6,851 bases of DNA. It comes from Chloroflexi bacterium RBG_16_70_13. Its GTDB lineage: Bacteria; Chloroflexota; Limnocylindria; Limnocylindrales; CSP1-4. Positions within the stretch are counted from its first letter, which is position 1. Each line of letters begins with the position of its first letter. The stretch covers positions 5,388 through 12,238 of the forward strand of contig MGOD01000141.1 of assembly GCA_001795245.1 (NCBI GenBank), given 5' to 3'. Below the pieces are notes generated by a model. That model was not told the DNA's origin. It made no database searches and saw nothing but the letters and a program-made list of their open reading frames with translations. This document shows positions 6,851 to 6,851 of this stretch, one piece after another. Position numbers and translations under genes: made by a program.

Positions 6851-6851
6851 G

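Overview
This is a GC-rich (roughly 70 percent by eye) bacterial chromosome segment. The strongly GC-biased third codon positions, GTG starts, a Thr/Pro/Ala-rich lipoprotein tether and a tRNA with its CCA end encoded suggest a high-GC Gram-positive or Chloroflexota-like lineage. That placement is inference, because no marker gene is present. Most long open frames are antisense shadows of the real genes, as expected at this base composition.

Left part (123-3037, minus strand): a three-gene signalling cluster, read right to left. It encodes a stand-alone CheY-like receiver, a small GAF-domain sensor with no output domain, and a membrane-anchored GAF histidine kinase. All three point the same way with gaps of 47 and 57 bases, so they are probably one operon. 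No DNA-binding or enzymatic output domain is encoded, so the signal must leave through a protein partner elsewhere. The receiver-GAF gap carries a 12-base tandem repeat where the GAF ribosome site should be. The GAF-kinase gap carries a 10-bp hairpin that includes the GAF stop codon.

Middle (3038-4716): a 227-base divergent intergenic region with a 27-base imperfect palindrome near the transporter, then a 12-segment major facilitator transporter on the plus strand, then a complete tRNA-Pro (anticodon CGG) with a plausible -10 box in front.

Right part (4717-6851): 443 bases after the tRNA hold no confident gene, only a terminator-like hairpin and a doubtful small minus-strand ORF whose end runs antisense into the tRNA. 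Then comes a minus-strand secreted lipoprotein built of seven repeats with a recurring DPDG...GWP motif, read here as a seven-bladed beta-propeller. The final 231 bases hold at most the C-terminal end of a gene entering from the right.

No mobile element, CRISPR array or evident new defence or biosynthetic system is visible. The most noteworthy items are the output-less signalling trio, the repeat-built lipoprotein and the intergenic palindromes.
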